Shown: positions 11,504-23,797 of the stretch, piece after piece
Numbering within the stretch: position 1 is the stretch's first letter
Layout of the letters: every line of letters begins with the position of its first letter
DNA from: Pycnopodia helianthoides
Lineage: Eukaryota; Echinodermata; Asteroidea; Forcipulatida; Asteriidae
NCBI GenBank assembly: GCA_032158295.1
Contig: CM063244.1
Coordinates: 7,177,097 to 7,241,096 of the forward strand
DNA: 64,000 nt
Direction: 5' to 3'
Program-made: the position numbers and the translations under genes
The notes under the pieces: model-generated
Seen by the model: only the letters and a program-made list of their open reading frames with translations
Told to the model about the DNA's origin: nothing
Databases searched by the model: none

Positions 11504-12417
11504 ACCTAGGATAATGGGGAAGGTAAAAAGGGCTTTATTTGAAGTAGAATCAAAGATTTAAACAACATGACCTTTTACTACATGCTCTGAGACTAATTTC
11601 ACAAGATCCCAGTGCTTCTGCTGTGGTCAGAACTTTAACAATACTTCTATGACTGAGAACCATACACTTGTATAATACTTAAGTCTGCATAAAAAAATTC
11701 CAGACTTGCAAATTTACTGGGCTGCATGGTACTTACAAATCATTCAGCTGGTTATAAAACGTTGCAAATGGATCATAACAATTAAATTCACAATCAACAT
11801 GTCATACCTGAAAATGTGGGTCCAAGGGTATAGAAACACAAGTATTGCTAGGAGTACAAAAGTTGCAACTAGCTCCTCCGCCTAGCAACAGCACTAATAC
11901 ATGTAATAAGTCTAAAGCCAGTGACCCTCTAAATTAAAAAGTATTCTCTTCATGAGCCTTTAAGCCCTCAGCACTTGGCTTTCGTTTATCTTAATCACAC
12001 AGTGGCTTTATTAATAAACTCAAAGAAAAGCTCCTGGACCCTTGGCTCAGTCCCTTGTCCCCGAGAGGGTTAACACTCAACCCCCCCCCCCCAAAAAAAG
12101 GGTCGGTCAATGACCAGTGACTTGTTGAGAATACAGGAAGAGGTTCAATTAGGGATTAATACAATCCATGGGAGACAGGGTTGCAGAGGAAGGCTGCAAG
12201 CGACTCGGCCACATAAATTCAACTCAAGAAATTACTCATCTGGGGCCAACCTTAAAGTGCTGATATAACACACACACACAAAGTTTGCGAGGTACACATG
12301 TACATGTATAACAAACTGAAAAACAGTGAAAGCTAAACCAGGTAACTGCACTTCTCTTTCTAATATTTGCATTGGGGATAAAGAATAGTATTTAGGATTC
12401 GATCTGGCCTCTTGACT

Positions 12418-12560
12418 TAGGTAGTACAGTCTATTGGTAAGACATCTGCTCTGGAATAGTGGCGGGGTGGTGGGTTCGAATCCCACCCGAGTAGCACGCC
12501 TGTGGATTATTTTCCCGAAAGGCCTTGGGAAAGCACTGACTTTACAGTGCATGTCACACA
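12418..12560 (+). mobile_element. tRNA-derived SINE
   Basis: An A-box-like 'tctattggtaagacatc' and B-box GGTTCGAATCCC sit at tRNA spacing, followed by the tail 'cgcctgtggattattttcccg'. The overlapping frames on both strands are not genes. A related sequence without a good A box is at 20440-20680. Confidence 0.6.
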
Positions 12561-12631
12561 TCAGTGTTGGGCAAAAACACTGCTGTTCAAAATGGCACTG
12601 TTGTGTATTGCCATTGTATTTTGCCATTAAA

Positions 12632-12770
12632 GGGCCCGATTTCATTAAGCTGTTAATAAACACATTGGTTAAGCAGAAAATCTTGCTAGAAAAATTTCTA
12701 TAAGCAGAAAATTACCGAGGCACCAGTCAATGCAACTCCTATAGGCTTCTGGTAACCAGTGGAGCCAGTT
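12632..12770. mobile_element. MITE-like element, family G (degraded)
   Basis: Left end GGGCCCGATTTCATTAAGC and the typical 'taagcagaaaat' repeats. The right end is degraded. Confidence 0.4.
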
Positions 12771-12852
12771 TGTATGGAGAGGGCGTGGCTTACAGTGGAA
12801 TGACGTCACCCTTTTGTACAGTGACAGACCTACACTGTACTAAGAAGCACAC

Positions 12853-12990
12853 CAGGGTCTGCCCTTAACTTTTTCAGTGACCAGCCAACTGGACCACTTA
12901 GATTATCATTTCACTTGTCCGTCAGCCTTTTCACTAGTCCATACTTTATACTCAATGGGGATGCTTTTCAACACTGAACTAGCCAGAATT
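12853..12990 (-). repeat. Dispersed repeat, family H
   Basis: It shares 'cccttaactttttcagtgac.agcca' (in complement) with 14945-15147 and 15979-16248. The family is defined by CTGGCTAGTCACT and AGTTAAGGGC at one end and CAGTGGTC.G.TGGCC at the other. Confidence 0.45.
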
Positions 12991-13616
12991 GCAGAATTGA
13001 TCTCTAGGGAGAAACTGTAATGACTAAATCACTCAAATCTACACTTTCCTACCCGAGTCAATTTATTTAGTAATATTAAACATATAAATGCCAACTCAGT
13101 TTTATACAAACACAACCACCCACACACATTCTATAATCCAGGTTAAACGGAACGGCATTTTAAGTCTTAAAGGGAATGTACGCATGGATCCTACAACGGG
13201 AGGCCTAGAACTTCAAGGGAGGCCGTTTCCTCAAGTGCCTTGATCCTGGACTAATCATCCATTCAAAATGTTTTTAAAAAATAGCCTTCCTGAACCGTTT
13301 GACAAAGTTAAAATGGTCTAAAAGAACATACTGTTCTGAACGCCATAACTAAAACTCATCACTGCTTTATCTTTTATGAAGGTCTACATACAGTACGTGT
13401 ATGGAGCCTCCCTTCTGCCAATCTCCCCAACCCCCATCTCCCCCATCCCTTGCTGCCCCTCCTGCCTCTGGTTACACCACTGACATGACTGAACTAACCT
13501 GTGGAAATGTTTCAAAAGGTCACATATGAAGGTCATAATGTTTGGATAGGTCTGTTGCCATTTTAAAACAAAAGACAACAAAACACTTTAGAAATGCATT
13601 ATGTGTCATGTCAACT

Positions 13617-14004
13617 TTACAGGAACATTACCGAATTGGTTTTTGCTAACAAAACAGTTGCTTGCAGTGTAAGCATTTTATGTAATCCACCATATACATA
13701 AGCTGACAAACCTGTAGAAGTTTGAGATCGATCGGCCATCTGGGTCACGAAAAAATAGTGAAAAACCGAATTACACATTTGCATTCAAATCATATAGATT
13801 TAAAAAAAAAAATGAATAAAACGCTCACTGAGCGATAAACTCCAATCGGAAAATTAGTTTATTCATTTCTCATCAAATATGGCATTTCAGACAGAAATAT
13901 TTCAAGGGATGTTTTCTACTATCGTCATCATTAGACTGTGTAAGTTTTATGTAAATATGTGATCAAAAAGTACATTTTACCCTTACTAATTCTGTAATGT
14001 TCCT
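13617..14004. mobile_element. MITE, family B, copy 2 (inverted)
   Basis: It is in the opposite orientation to copy 1. The terminal TTAA is mutated on both sides (TTAC on the left, CTAA on the right), so this copy appears older. Confidence 0.75.
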
Positions 14005-14504
14005 AAAAACAAAAAACAAAAAAAACTATGCATTATGTGTCATGTCCAACCACTTCCAAACTCGTTTATTTTCAGTGGTTTTAATTTCTAGACAGCTCAG
14101 ATTCTGAAGCCTCTTGGAAGGATAAGTGAAGATTAAAAAAGATCATTAGCTGAAGCTGACAATCTGCGCAACAATGTGTAAATGGTGGAAACATCAACAT
14201 CCAACACTTTCAAAGCTCAATGGATAGTCGCATTGAGCGCACTCGACTGACACACATTTCAAGGTTATTTCCCGAAATAAACCGTGTTTTTTCCTGTTGC
14301 ATCAATTTGGAGAGAAGACTAAGTGATCAAGTAGCAGATTTGAAGAGGAAGTCAGCTTCTTCTTGGCATATCCTGGGTTAGTCCGCGATAATAACAGCTC
14401 ATCTTTACCACATGGGACTCGAAAGCAAACAAGGGGGTGGGGGGCAATGTCAGTGTTAAAACCATTTTTTGTTTGAAATGCATCTATGAGACATTTAAAG
14501 TACA

Positions 14505-14635
14505 CTGCGCTCAACCTTGGTAAGATTGAAAATGTAAATGTTCGCAGATTTACATGAAGATGGTCATGGCGGAAATATTTTTTTGCATGAAAAGAGCTAG
14601 CTTTTGAGAAATGAGTAAAACAAATAGTTTTAATC
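14505..14635 (+). repeat. Dispersed repeat, family J
   Basis: It matches 1195-1350 around 'ggtaagattgaaaatgtaaat' and 'aagatggtcatgg'. Confidence 0.45.
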
Positions 14636-14944
14636 AAGCAAGTCCACAACTTGTAAGAAAATAAAGAAAACATTTAATGGGAGTTTTTACTGTATTTTTT
14701 ATGGTGACACCAATTGACTGATTTCATAGGTCTGTTATTTCATGCACATGTTGTGTCACACAAAATACAGTACTGGCCTTTAACTTTGACAAACTACAAC
14801 ACAATGTACTAATGTTGGTCGCTTGTTTTAAAGGAAATGGGCAAGCAGAGCAGGGGATATTGGGTTGTGGCATGTCAGGGCCAAGCAGTCTCACATCGGA
14901 CGGACGGACGCAAGTTCTGATTGTTGTAACATCAGAGTCTCCCA

Positions 14945-15147
14945 TAACAGTGGTCTGTTGGCCAAATGCCAGTTAAAACACATGAGAACCAGTCAAAATT
15001 CACTCCAAGGCTGGCTAGCTCAGTGTTGAAAAGCATCCCTGTGTTTAAAACGATATATGGACAAGTGCAAAAGCTGAGAGACCAGTGAAATGCAAAGCTA
15101 ACAGGTCCTGCTGGCTAGTCACTTAAAAATGTTAAGGGCAAACCCTT
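14945..15147 (+). repeat. Dispersed repeat, family H
   Basis: It begins ACAGTGGTCTGTTGGCC and ends GGCTAGTCACTTAAAAATG, then AAGGGC. It corresponds to 15979-16248. Confidence 0.5.
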
Positions 15148-15350
15148 CAGGGTGTGGGTTCGATTCCCAGCCATGTCCTTTGTTTCCTTGAGCAAGGCAC
15201 ATACTGTAGCCATAATTACTTCTCTTCATCCAGGTGTATACATAGGAGAAACTAAAAAGCTGTAGTAGTATTGTGTTGGATTAGCCCCTCAGCACAAGCA
15301 GTGTTGGGTTGTCACTCTCCAGGCAGCCAGGGAGTTGAGACAGTTTGGGG
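15148..15350 (+). mobile_element. tRNA-derived SINE, 5' truncated
   Basis: B-box GGTTCGATTCCC, then 'ccttgagcaaggcac', the conserved stretch that follows the tRNA-Leu-like head in this SINE family (compare 23885-23905), then 'cttctcttcatccagg'. Confidence 0.55.
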
Positions 15351-15357
15351 ATGGTCT

Positions 15358-15412
15358 AAGTATGCCTGATGAACAGGGATATCATTTTATCCCTGTTCGT
15401 CAGGCATACTTG
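15358..15412. repeat. Hairpin, about 23-bp stem, 8-nt loop
   Basis: AAGTATGCCTGATGAACAGG is mirrored by CCTGTTCGTCAGGCATACTT, with one G-T wobble position. It directly follows a SINE. Confidence 0.75.
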
Positions 15413-15978
15413 TTCTGCCCAACAGAATAGTGAGCTCGATTGATGGAGCATTTTAAAAGCTTTTTTACTATAAATTACATGTACCAAGAACCAAGATATT
15501 ATCACTTGAGTACATATTATACAGTTAAGTTCATTGTTGGTCTTTGAAAGATTCGTGATTTCAAAGAACACAACAAACAATCCAACCTTTGAAAGCAACA
15601 TTAAGCCCCCCCCCCCAAAAAAAACACACACACACTTGCCCCTCACCTTTTGCCCTACCCAGAAAAATGCACTGGCTTGATACTCTATAGCCACCCCCTA
15701 TAGCCCCCCCCCACCCCCACAGGGAAAGTGTCTGGTTATGCCACCGAGGGTTACGATTATCTCAATTAGAGTGAATTCCAGTCTGCGACTGTCGGTAGAC
15801 CCATTAACTGGGGTGCTGTACTCTTCTTTTATGAAATTTTGACTTTGATGGTCGTTGTAGCGCCCCAGGCAAAACAACATTTTTTTAAAGCAATGTAACT
15901 GTTCCTGGAATAGTTTTCTTCATTGTCTTCTTTAAAAAGATGTTTTTCCATCTAGGATGCTATGGCAGTTTTATCCCT

Positions 15979-16248
15979 TTAACAGTGGTCCGCTGGCCAG
16001 ATGCCAGTTAAAATATATGAGTACCAGCTACAGTTTTGTCCGACTAGTCCGGCTGGCTAGTTTATTTCTTCCCACTGCTATAAGTATAAACCACTGATTA
16101 TTCATTTTATTTTAAATTACATCAAGTCACAAAGTGTTGAAAGACAACCATAAAATGTGGACCAGTGAACAAGTTTAGGGGGGCGGCAGTGGAATGAAAA
16201 GCTAACTGGTCCACCTGGCTAGTCACTGAAAAAGTTAAGGGCCAACCC
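15979..16248 (+). repeat. Dispersed repeat, family H
   Basis: The longest copy of the family; see 14945-15147. Confidence 0.5.
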
Positions 16249-17700
16249 TGTATGGTGACTATAATTCAATCAGATTCTGATTGAGAAATGTTGTTGATAA
16301 TTCTAAAAATGGCTTGCCTCTGTCTGTTCTGTGTTTGCTTTGAACAGGTGATGGATGTCAGATTACAAAGGGAAAGCATACATGTGTACTGCTTACCCTT
16401 CCATCTGATTTACATAGTACATGTACATGTAGGAAGTGTTTTTGCTGGCACACTTCCTGCTGGTGTTACTACATCATGTAGGAAAACACATGAAAACACA
16501 AGAAGCACTTAAAAACCACAAGCAAACACAGGAAAACTACTGTAAAACTACCGGAAAACAACTGGAAGTTGTGAATATACCTGAAACCAAACTTCAAAAC
16601 GGTCGGTTGCAGGATGTATTATTTTCTATCTTCTAATACATTGAGTTTGTCATCATGAATATCCAAAGAAATAAATTTGACTTCTTCAAGCGTAAACAAA
16701 ATATCTGGTGTCCAGGATTAGAAACTAAAATACACTAAAAAAAAAAAAATCAGCAGCTTTGTAAAGGGCGCCCTCAAAATGTACGTTAAGCTCAAAGTGA
16801 AAACTCACACAAACTACTTAGACTTCCTTGCACAAGTATAAAACTTGTAGAAAGCGAATGTGCGCAATTTCCAAACTTGTGCAGAGATGTTTTAACTTGC
16901 GCAGGTTCCTACTTTGCATGTAAAACCTACATCATTGGATCAGTCCAAAGTTAAGCGCAGGGGTGTCTGAGAAATTGTTGTCGGCCTGGGGGGCACATGC
17001 CCCCCCCCCCCCAACAACATTAAAATTTCAGGTGCCTCCCATGAACAAAATTGGGCAAAAATTAAATAAAAGAAAAGGGAAAAAGTAGAAAAAATCGCTA
17101 CCGCAGCCACAAAATGCTAAGAATATAAGAAGAGGATGGTGGCCCCCTGCCCCACCCCCACCCCCACCCCACTTGAAAGCAATTAATGCCCACCTCCCTG
17201 TGCCCAAACTGAAAAGTCCTTGCTACGCCGCTGAATTGTCCAATTGCAGGCCTGCACATTATTTGCGAAAAATTGACATTTAATCGAACACGTCTGCAAT
17301 CACAGCACAGTCATGTTTGCTAAAAAAAACATGCGATGTGGTCCCTTCACTTTCACTCAGTCACTTTGTGGTCATGTATGTACCTGCTGACGACCGATCT
17401 CCATTTGCAATTTTGACATCCTACACTCTAACACATAAAGATTCCCACTACTAATAAAGAATCTATTTTAACAAATTTAAAGAATATGAAAATTTGTAAA
17501 TAACAGCCACGTGTGTTTACCTTTTTTTATCCTTGACCTTACGTTTCCACTCTGATGACCGTCTGAAACCTAGACGTTCTAATAAGAAGAGTCGACAGCT
17601 CAAAGAATAAACACACGAAGTGAATGGAATGCAAATGAGTGCGCCCTACTAGTACTAGTCTGTCGACCGCCTCACAATTCAACCCAACTTTTGTGTATTT
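16249..17700. other. Non-coding stretch, no gene recognised
   Basis: It includes an imperfect AGGAAAACAC-rich repeat at 16480-16560 and poly-C/CA-rich tracts at 16990-17010 and 17145-17170. No supported exon was found. Confidence 0.4.
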
Positions 17701-19328
17701 AAATAACGCGCGATGTACCAACAATATCCTGTACACCGCACCGATCCGTCCTCTCATGTCAGTCGTGCATGTAGTGGTAAGTAACCTTAACACGAATACG
17801 TATCCGAAGTAAATATTGGATGAATCCGGATTAAAATGACTAAATTTTACCCAGTCCCTCCAGGATAACAATATTGACTCGGCCTGTCCTGTGCTGGGGG
17901 GGGGGGGGTAGTGTTGGGATAGCTATCATTTTTTAAATATTTTATTAAAGGCCTCACGTTTCGCTTCTAGAATTGGAACTATGTTCCATTATTTTTATTT
18001 ATTCATTAATTTATCTTCTTTCGAGGGGAGGGGGAATGGTTATTCTTGGCTTTACGTTTTTACTTTTGAACGAATGTCGAAACGGAAATGTGTGACCACT
18101 GACCACTGTCCTTTCTCTATGGAGTGACCATAAACATATGCATTTATTGCAATTTTTGTTGTAGAACCGCATTTGCAAATTCAGGGTTCCGCGGGGAGGA
18201 GAAACTCTAGACTCGGCAGACCCTATGGACAGACGACAGTATTGTGGCGGCCAATGAACCCGATAGAAGTGAAGGGAGAACTGGAAGAAGTTTAATCTAT
18301 TAGAAGCAGCAATTATTACTTCGGATACTTATTCGTGTTTAGCGATGAAACCGTAGCGCTGTTTGTGAGCTTCTCGAGAAGGTACCGAATTTGTGTCATT
18401 CTTGTTTAACGATAATTAAAATGTGATTAATTTTGGCGCTGGTCAGGCCATGGTGAAACGAAAATTGTCAATGAATTTTTGAGGATAGGTTGTTTAAATA
18501 GGGATTGGCTTTCACGTTGCGCATTGAGCTTTGTTATTGATTGATTGATAGTAAAAACCCTAACGATACAACAAAAATTAAAACTGGGTAATCTTGGATC
18601 GGCATGATCGGAATGGATTAACTTTAATTTTATTATTTTATTAATTATTCAATATTTCTGTACACTATTCCTTCCTCCATGATTATACTACTGTTTGAAA
18701 TTTTCTAGGCAGTGTAAATGATGTTTATTTAACGGCGCTGAAATGCACAATAACTGTTTTGGGGGTAAAGACCATTTAATTTATAATTATGAATTGCAGA
18801 CTTTATTTCCCATTTAAATAATATTAAAAAATTTCTTATTTGATGCGAAATGTAGCCCCATAAATTGTTTTTAATAATAAAAGTGCCAATATGCTGGACT
18901 CCTGGTGGTGTAGCGTAGGTCAAGGGGTCAAGGGGGTCGGTCATGTGGGTCTTTGGGGTATATATTTCATGTATTTGCAGGGAGTGGATTGGAGAGCATG
19001 TCGGTTGATATTTAAAAGGGAAAGGCGTTCCACTAAGCTATGCAATCAGTGGTCGAAACTCCTTGAAATTCATTACATTATAAATATAATTGTTGCTACT
19101 TGTGTATACACGCTTCAAAGAGGGCGCTACCATCTGCCGGCGGGACAGCATGACGGATAATTGTACCGTTGCTGGTAAAATATCCACTGCCATAGTAATA
19201 TATATATCAAGGTATTTGATTCATTGTTATGTAAAAATGCATTGTTCATGGTCATTTAGGTTTGTGCTTAAAAACTGAAAATGTTGACCTCATTTTAACA
19301 TTACAAATTATTATTTTTTTTTAAACAG
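17701..19328. promoter_or_regulatory. Putative upstream region of zinc-finger gene
   Basis: CpG content is higher around 17700-17830 and 18180-18380 than in the neighbouring AT-rich DNA, and the region lies upstream of the first identified exon of the zinc-finger gene. A possible 5' UTR exon ends at a GTACCG donor near 18377, but I cannot prove it. The element TTACTTCGGATAC.TATTCG occurs once on each strand (17788-17813 minus, 18314-18340 plus). Confidence 0.35.
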
Positions 19329-19452
19329 GGCCATTACGGCATTGGGGATGAGTTGGCGCTTACCTCTCAAATCAACACACTAACACAGGGGAGTCACCTG
19401 CAATACCTGAGGCAAGACACATAGGAAACTGACTGACAAGAAGGGCGTGGAA

Positions 19453-22400
19453 ATGGAATTCCAACTTATTCATGATGACCAGGTACAATACTTTGCAGTA
19501 TTAACCGAAATCCTTATATATAACAAAATATATAAATAAGTAGTCACTCAAATGGTTTGTGGTGGTTCTGTTTCGTCAAACTGTTGGAGATGTAACAAAA
19601 CCAAGCAAAACGATTGTTTCAATTTGTTAATCTTCAAAAGTATGTGATTTTGACAAGCAGGAGACTTCATGACTTGATTGGTTGTGGGATCTCTGGCCCA
19701 ATTCTTAAACTGTTTGACCCTGACCAGAGGCCAATTTCATAGAGCTGCTCAACGGTAAGCAGATTTATCTGTCTACATTAGCAGGAACATTTACTAAAGC
19801 AAGTGTATGTGACAAGTTAGACACAAATTTATGTGACCAGCCAGTGCAGTCACCATGGATTTGCATTGTTACATGTACGTTATGCTTACAGTAAGTGCTG
19901 GAAGGTAAGCTTGCCTTTTCCGGTGCTTACAGTTAGCAGCGCTTTGAAATAGAAATTGCACAGTAAGCAAAAATTTGGCGGCTAAGCAGCTCTATGAAAG
20001 TGGGCCTTGATCCAATGGGTACATCAAGCACTGTTAATACAAGTTGTTTATCATGTTTACAAATCCTTGTTTTGAAGGGTGACCAATATGAAGAAGACAC
20101 TGCCTCCAGCCGCCAAGATATCCTCTCTGAGGATGCAGACTGGAGTCTTGCTAAGCAATGCCTAACAGTGTTTCTCATCGAGGTCTACCAGTGTAGATTC
20201 TGCAGTAGCTTCAACTCCACACAGAAGGTGACAGTCACTGATCATCTTAAGGTATGTACATGTATAAATCCAACCTCGTTCCCAGGCCCGGGGGTTATCG
20301 ATCTCACCGCACCATTTTTTCCAGCAAGCCTACTCGCCCATAACCCCTGGTATTGGTTAATTTAAATGTGCAAATATATGGCGCGTTTTGTCTTACATCA
20401 TTCATGGGATGGCTGGCTTACAGCCCTAAATGTAGCCATTCTTCACTTCTGTGGACCCCAGTTCGTATCCCATCCGAACCGTAGTCAAGCATGTGGATCA
20501 GGTGTTCAGTTCCTCCCTGCGATTCCATGGGTTTTTCCCCAGTTGGTGTTTTCCTGCCATGTGTAAAACCTTACACTTCTAACTTCTTCATCGTCTGCTC
20601 TTCACAGGTGTCTTCAGGCCTATGGGTCACGGTGCTAGGCACTTTTATGGGGTCCTCGGTTTCACTACCAGAAAAGTTATAATAGTAATACAAACTATCT
20701 TTCCTTGAAGGAGAAACATCTGGCGGAGTGGCAGATTCTTCAAGACGTAAATAATATATCTGTGGTGGATGGAGGGAGCCAAACCAACCCACTCAACCAG
20801 TGTGACTTGGAGCAGATGGTGGAGAGAGAACTAACCGATGGTCAGCACAGAATACCTGATAACTCTCTAAAACAGGTAGGAAAAAAATGACTTAAAGACA
20901 CTGGACACCTTTGGTAATTGTCAAAGACCAGTCTTCTCACTTGGTGTATCTCTACATATGCACAAAATAACAAACCTGGGAAAATTTGAACTCAATTGGT
21001 CATCTAAGTTGCAAGATAATAATGGAAGAAAAAACACCCTTGTCCATGTTGTCACACGAAGTTGTGTGCTTTCAGATGCTTGATTTCGATTTCGAGACCT
21101 CACGCGTGAGGTCTCCAAATCAATTCAAATATTTTACTGAGAAATTACATCTTTCTCAAAAACTACATTACTTCAGAGGGAGCCGTTTCTCACAATGTTT
21201 TATACTAGCAACAGCTCTCCATTGCTCGTTGCCGAGTAAGTTTTTATGCTAACAATTATTTTGAGTAAATACCAATAGTGTCCAGTGCCTTTAAGGAAAA
21301 GAAATTGCATGTGCACACCAAAAATAATAGTTCATTGACCAGGATGAAATTGTTCTACCGGCATTTGTTTTTGTTATTTTGTGGGATGGGTTATGAAAGA
21401 ATTGTTGCATTTTTGTGCAATTTGATTTAATCAAACGTTTATAAACAAAAGAATAAATGTAAAACAAGCTGTGAACTGTCTGTTGAGTAGGAAAACAATC
21501 ATTTTTGTTAAGCCCAGTTGGCACGAAATCAAATATTTAATCAAATTGCTATTGATGTTGTTTGTCCATTCAGAGATCCGTCACTACCGTTCACGATTCG
21601 TTTGTGGTGAGATCTTCAGACAGCCATCTAGGTGGGACAGAAACATCAACCACTGACAGAATCTTTAAAACTGATTTGACCAAAAGCCCTGAACGTTCTG
21701 CTGAAACAAGGGGAAAATCTACGAACACCGTTGACTTGAATGAAACAATACCTTTTGAAAACGGAGAGAGGAAGCAGGTGGTAGAAAAAAGGAAGAGGAA
21801 ACGTGGCCGTCCAAAGAAAAGACAGTTATCTCCTGGAGGTGACGTCTTAACCTCCCAGTTGGAGAGAGATGCAGAGCATGAATTTTCCGAGTCTGCTTTC
21901 TTCAAAGACCTCTTAGACCTGTCGAAAGAGAGTCCAACCAGGTCTGGGCTCAGGGAAAACCGTAAACCCAAGTTATTTGAAGATTACGTTGTGAGTAACT
22001 TGTCTAAGAGGAACTCTTTGTCCTGGGTAAAACAAGAAGTAGAGGAGACTTCAGATAATGAAGATCCAGAACCCCTACTGGCCTTTCAGTGTGATGAAGA
22101 TCCAGAACCGGTACTGGCCTTTCAGTGTGACAAGTGCGACTTCCAAACCTCGTTGGAGTCCAGCCTTCGGATCCATCTGAGGAGTAGTCATCACACTGCA
22201 ATGAAGAAGCCAAAGTGTCCCTTGTGCTTACGTCGCTTTGTGAGTGACCGTGGTTTAAAGAGACACAGACAATTCAATAATTGCACGAGTAGGCCAGAAA
22301 CAAATGGAACAGATGGTGAAGTGAGTGATACGAACATGGGTAAACAGAGATTCAAGTGCGATCAGTGCGATTATAGCTCACCCTCACGGATCGGGCTTAA

Positions 22401-23754
22401 AATACACAACCACACACATGGAGAGCGTCAGCAAAGGAGCTTCTCCTGCAAGCTGTGCAGTAGGACATTTATGTCTTCGAGAGGTGTCCTGTTGCACCAG
22501 CGCTTAAGATGCACTTCCTTACATGCATGGAAGAAAAAACCTAGAGGGGTGACTTCACTTAAGTGCACTCATTGCGGGAGAAACTGCAAAAATAAGAAGC
22601 TCCTGTTAGAGCATCTGTCCACGCACAGTGATATCCGCAGCCATAAGTGTAACCAATGTCCGAAGACGTACAAGACATCGACATCCCTTCATAGGCATTT
22701 ACAGAAACACCGGGATATATTCCATCTCTGTGATCAGTGCGACTTTAAGACCCGCTGGAAGACAAGCCTGAAGACCCATGTCAACTTGATGCATGCTGGC
22801 GAAGAAAGCACCGAGTTCTTTCAATGCTCTTACTGCGAGTTCAAAACCAAAAACAAATTCTATCTGAAACACCATCAGAACATCCACAGTGATGATCGGC
22901 CGTTTGTGTGTGAGATCTGCGGGAAGGCATCCAAAACACGAATGATTCTCAAAGTTCACATGGAGACTCACCAGAACATTGAGTACCCGTGTGCCAAATG
23001 TGACTACGTCGGTAAAACGAAAATGGCCATCTACTCGCATCAACTTGTGCACATGTCTCGGGATCAGATGAGCTATAAGTGTGAACAGTGCAATTGGTCA
23101 GGCAAGAGGAAGAACGAGTTACGAATGCACTACCGCAAGCACTCCACTTCAAGGTTGTATCAGTGTGGTCACTGCGGCAAATCGTACAAGCACAAGCATG
23201 CACTGACGAGACATTTAAAAGAAAAGCACCTTCTCGACGACCCTGAGCATCTCTCTGCTCTGGAGGGACTAGGATCCGAGGAAGAGCAGAATGGCGTTCA
23301 TGTCTTAAATAATGTTCAGGTACAAGAAATCATCGCCAGGAGACAGATCAAAATGGAGGTCAACTCACAACATCTTGGAGAGGCACAGCTCCTGCAGGAA
23401 GCGCAAGTCGCCCACGAGACCTCAACGCTAGATCAGGAGTCACTCCACGCCCAGGCCAGTATTCTGAACAGCATACACGTATCACACATTATTCAATCAG
23501 CCCAGGGGGAGATCACCCAAGTGCAAGGTGCCTCTGACATCCAACACTCAACAGGTGTCGATGGCTCGAGGGTGGTCTCTCAGATCGTCAAACAGTATCA
23601 GATCATTCAAGACGAGAATCTAAATCAAGACGAATGCACACTCGACCATCAGGTCATCCAGCAATCCAATGTGGCCCTGGCCTCCCTGCCTGTGGCTGAG
23701 TTCTATGAGATCACCACAACCGATGTCACTGGTGAGATACAAACTGCTCAATAA
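19453..23754 (+). CDS. C2H2 zinc-finger/AT-hook protein, ZFAT-like
   Basis: Likely a nuclear DNA-binding transcription regulator. Coding exons are 19453-19482, 20078-20251, 20711-20875 and 21574-23754. All three introns are phase 0 with GT-AG ends, giving 849 residues. The start lies in an exon that opens at 19329 after a TTTAAACAG acceptor. A lone N-terminal finger uses C49, C52, H66 and H71 and spans the second intron, which supports the splicing. An AT-hook (KRGRPKK) is near residue 201. Twelve further C2H2 or C2HC fingers lie at about 305-675, followed by a 170-residue Gln/Val/Ile-rich tail with acidic patches. The order lone finger, AT-hook, finger clusters, Q/V-rich tail is that of vertebrate ZFAT, but other multi-finger families cannot be excluded. 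A 36-bp tandem duplication (22060-22131) repeats EDPEPxLAFQCD just before the first clustered finger. Introns carry family G and A elements. Confidence 0.85.
19728..20007. mobile_element. MITE-like element, family G, fullest copy
   Basis: Ends AGGCCAATTTCATAGAGCTG and CAGCTCTATGAAAGTGGGCC are inverted. It lies in the first coding intron of the zinc-finger gene. Confidence 0.65.
20440..20680 (+). mobile_element. SINE-related repeat
   Basis: 'agttcgtatcccatccgaacc' resembles a B box and flank, followed by 'catgtggatcagg' as in the 12418 SINE, and an AT-rich tail. It is intronic and abuts the third coding exon of the zinc-finger gene. Confidence 0.4.
20892..21294. mobile_element. TTAA-ended MITE, family A, copy 2
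   Basis: Inverted relative to copy 1; TTAA at both ends. The central palindrome GAGACCTCACGCGTGAGGTCTC is intact. It fills most of the third intron of the zinc-finger gene. Confidence 0.8.
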
Positions 23755-23797
23755 GCCATGTTCAGAAATCGGAAATGAGATGTCTTGATGAATGTCT

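Noticed and set aside
12232..12703. 143-codon minus and 89-codon plus frames
   Set aside because: Overlap a tRNA-derived SINE; the protein patterns are translations of its A and B boxes.
21591..23203. Minus-strand frames opposite the zinc-finger exon
   Set aside because: Antisense shadows of a clearly coding exon.
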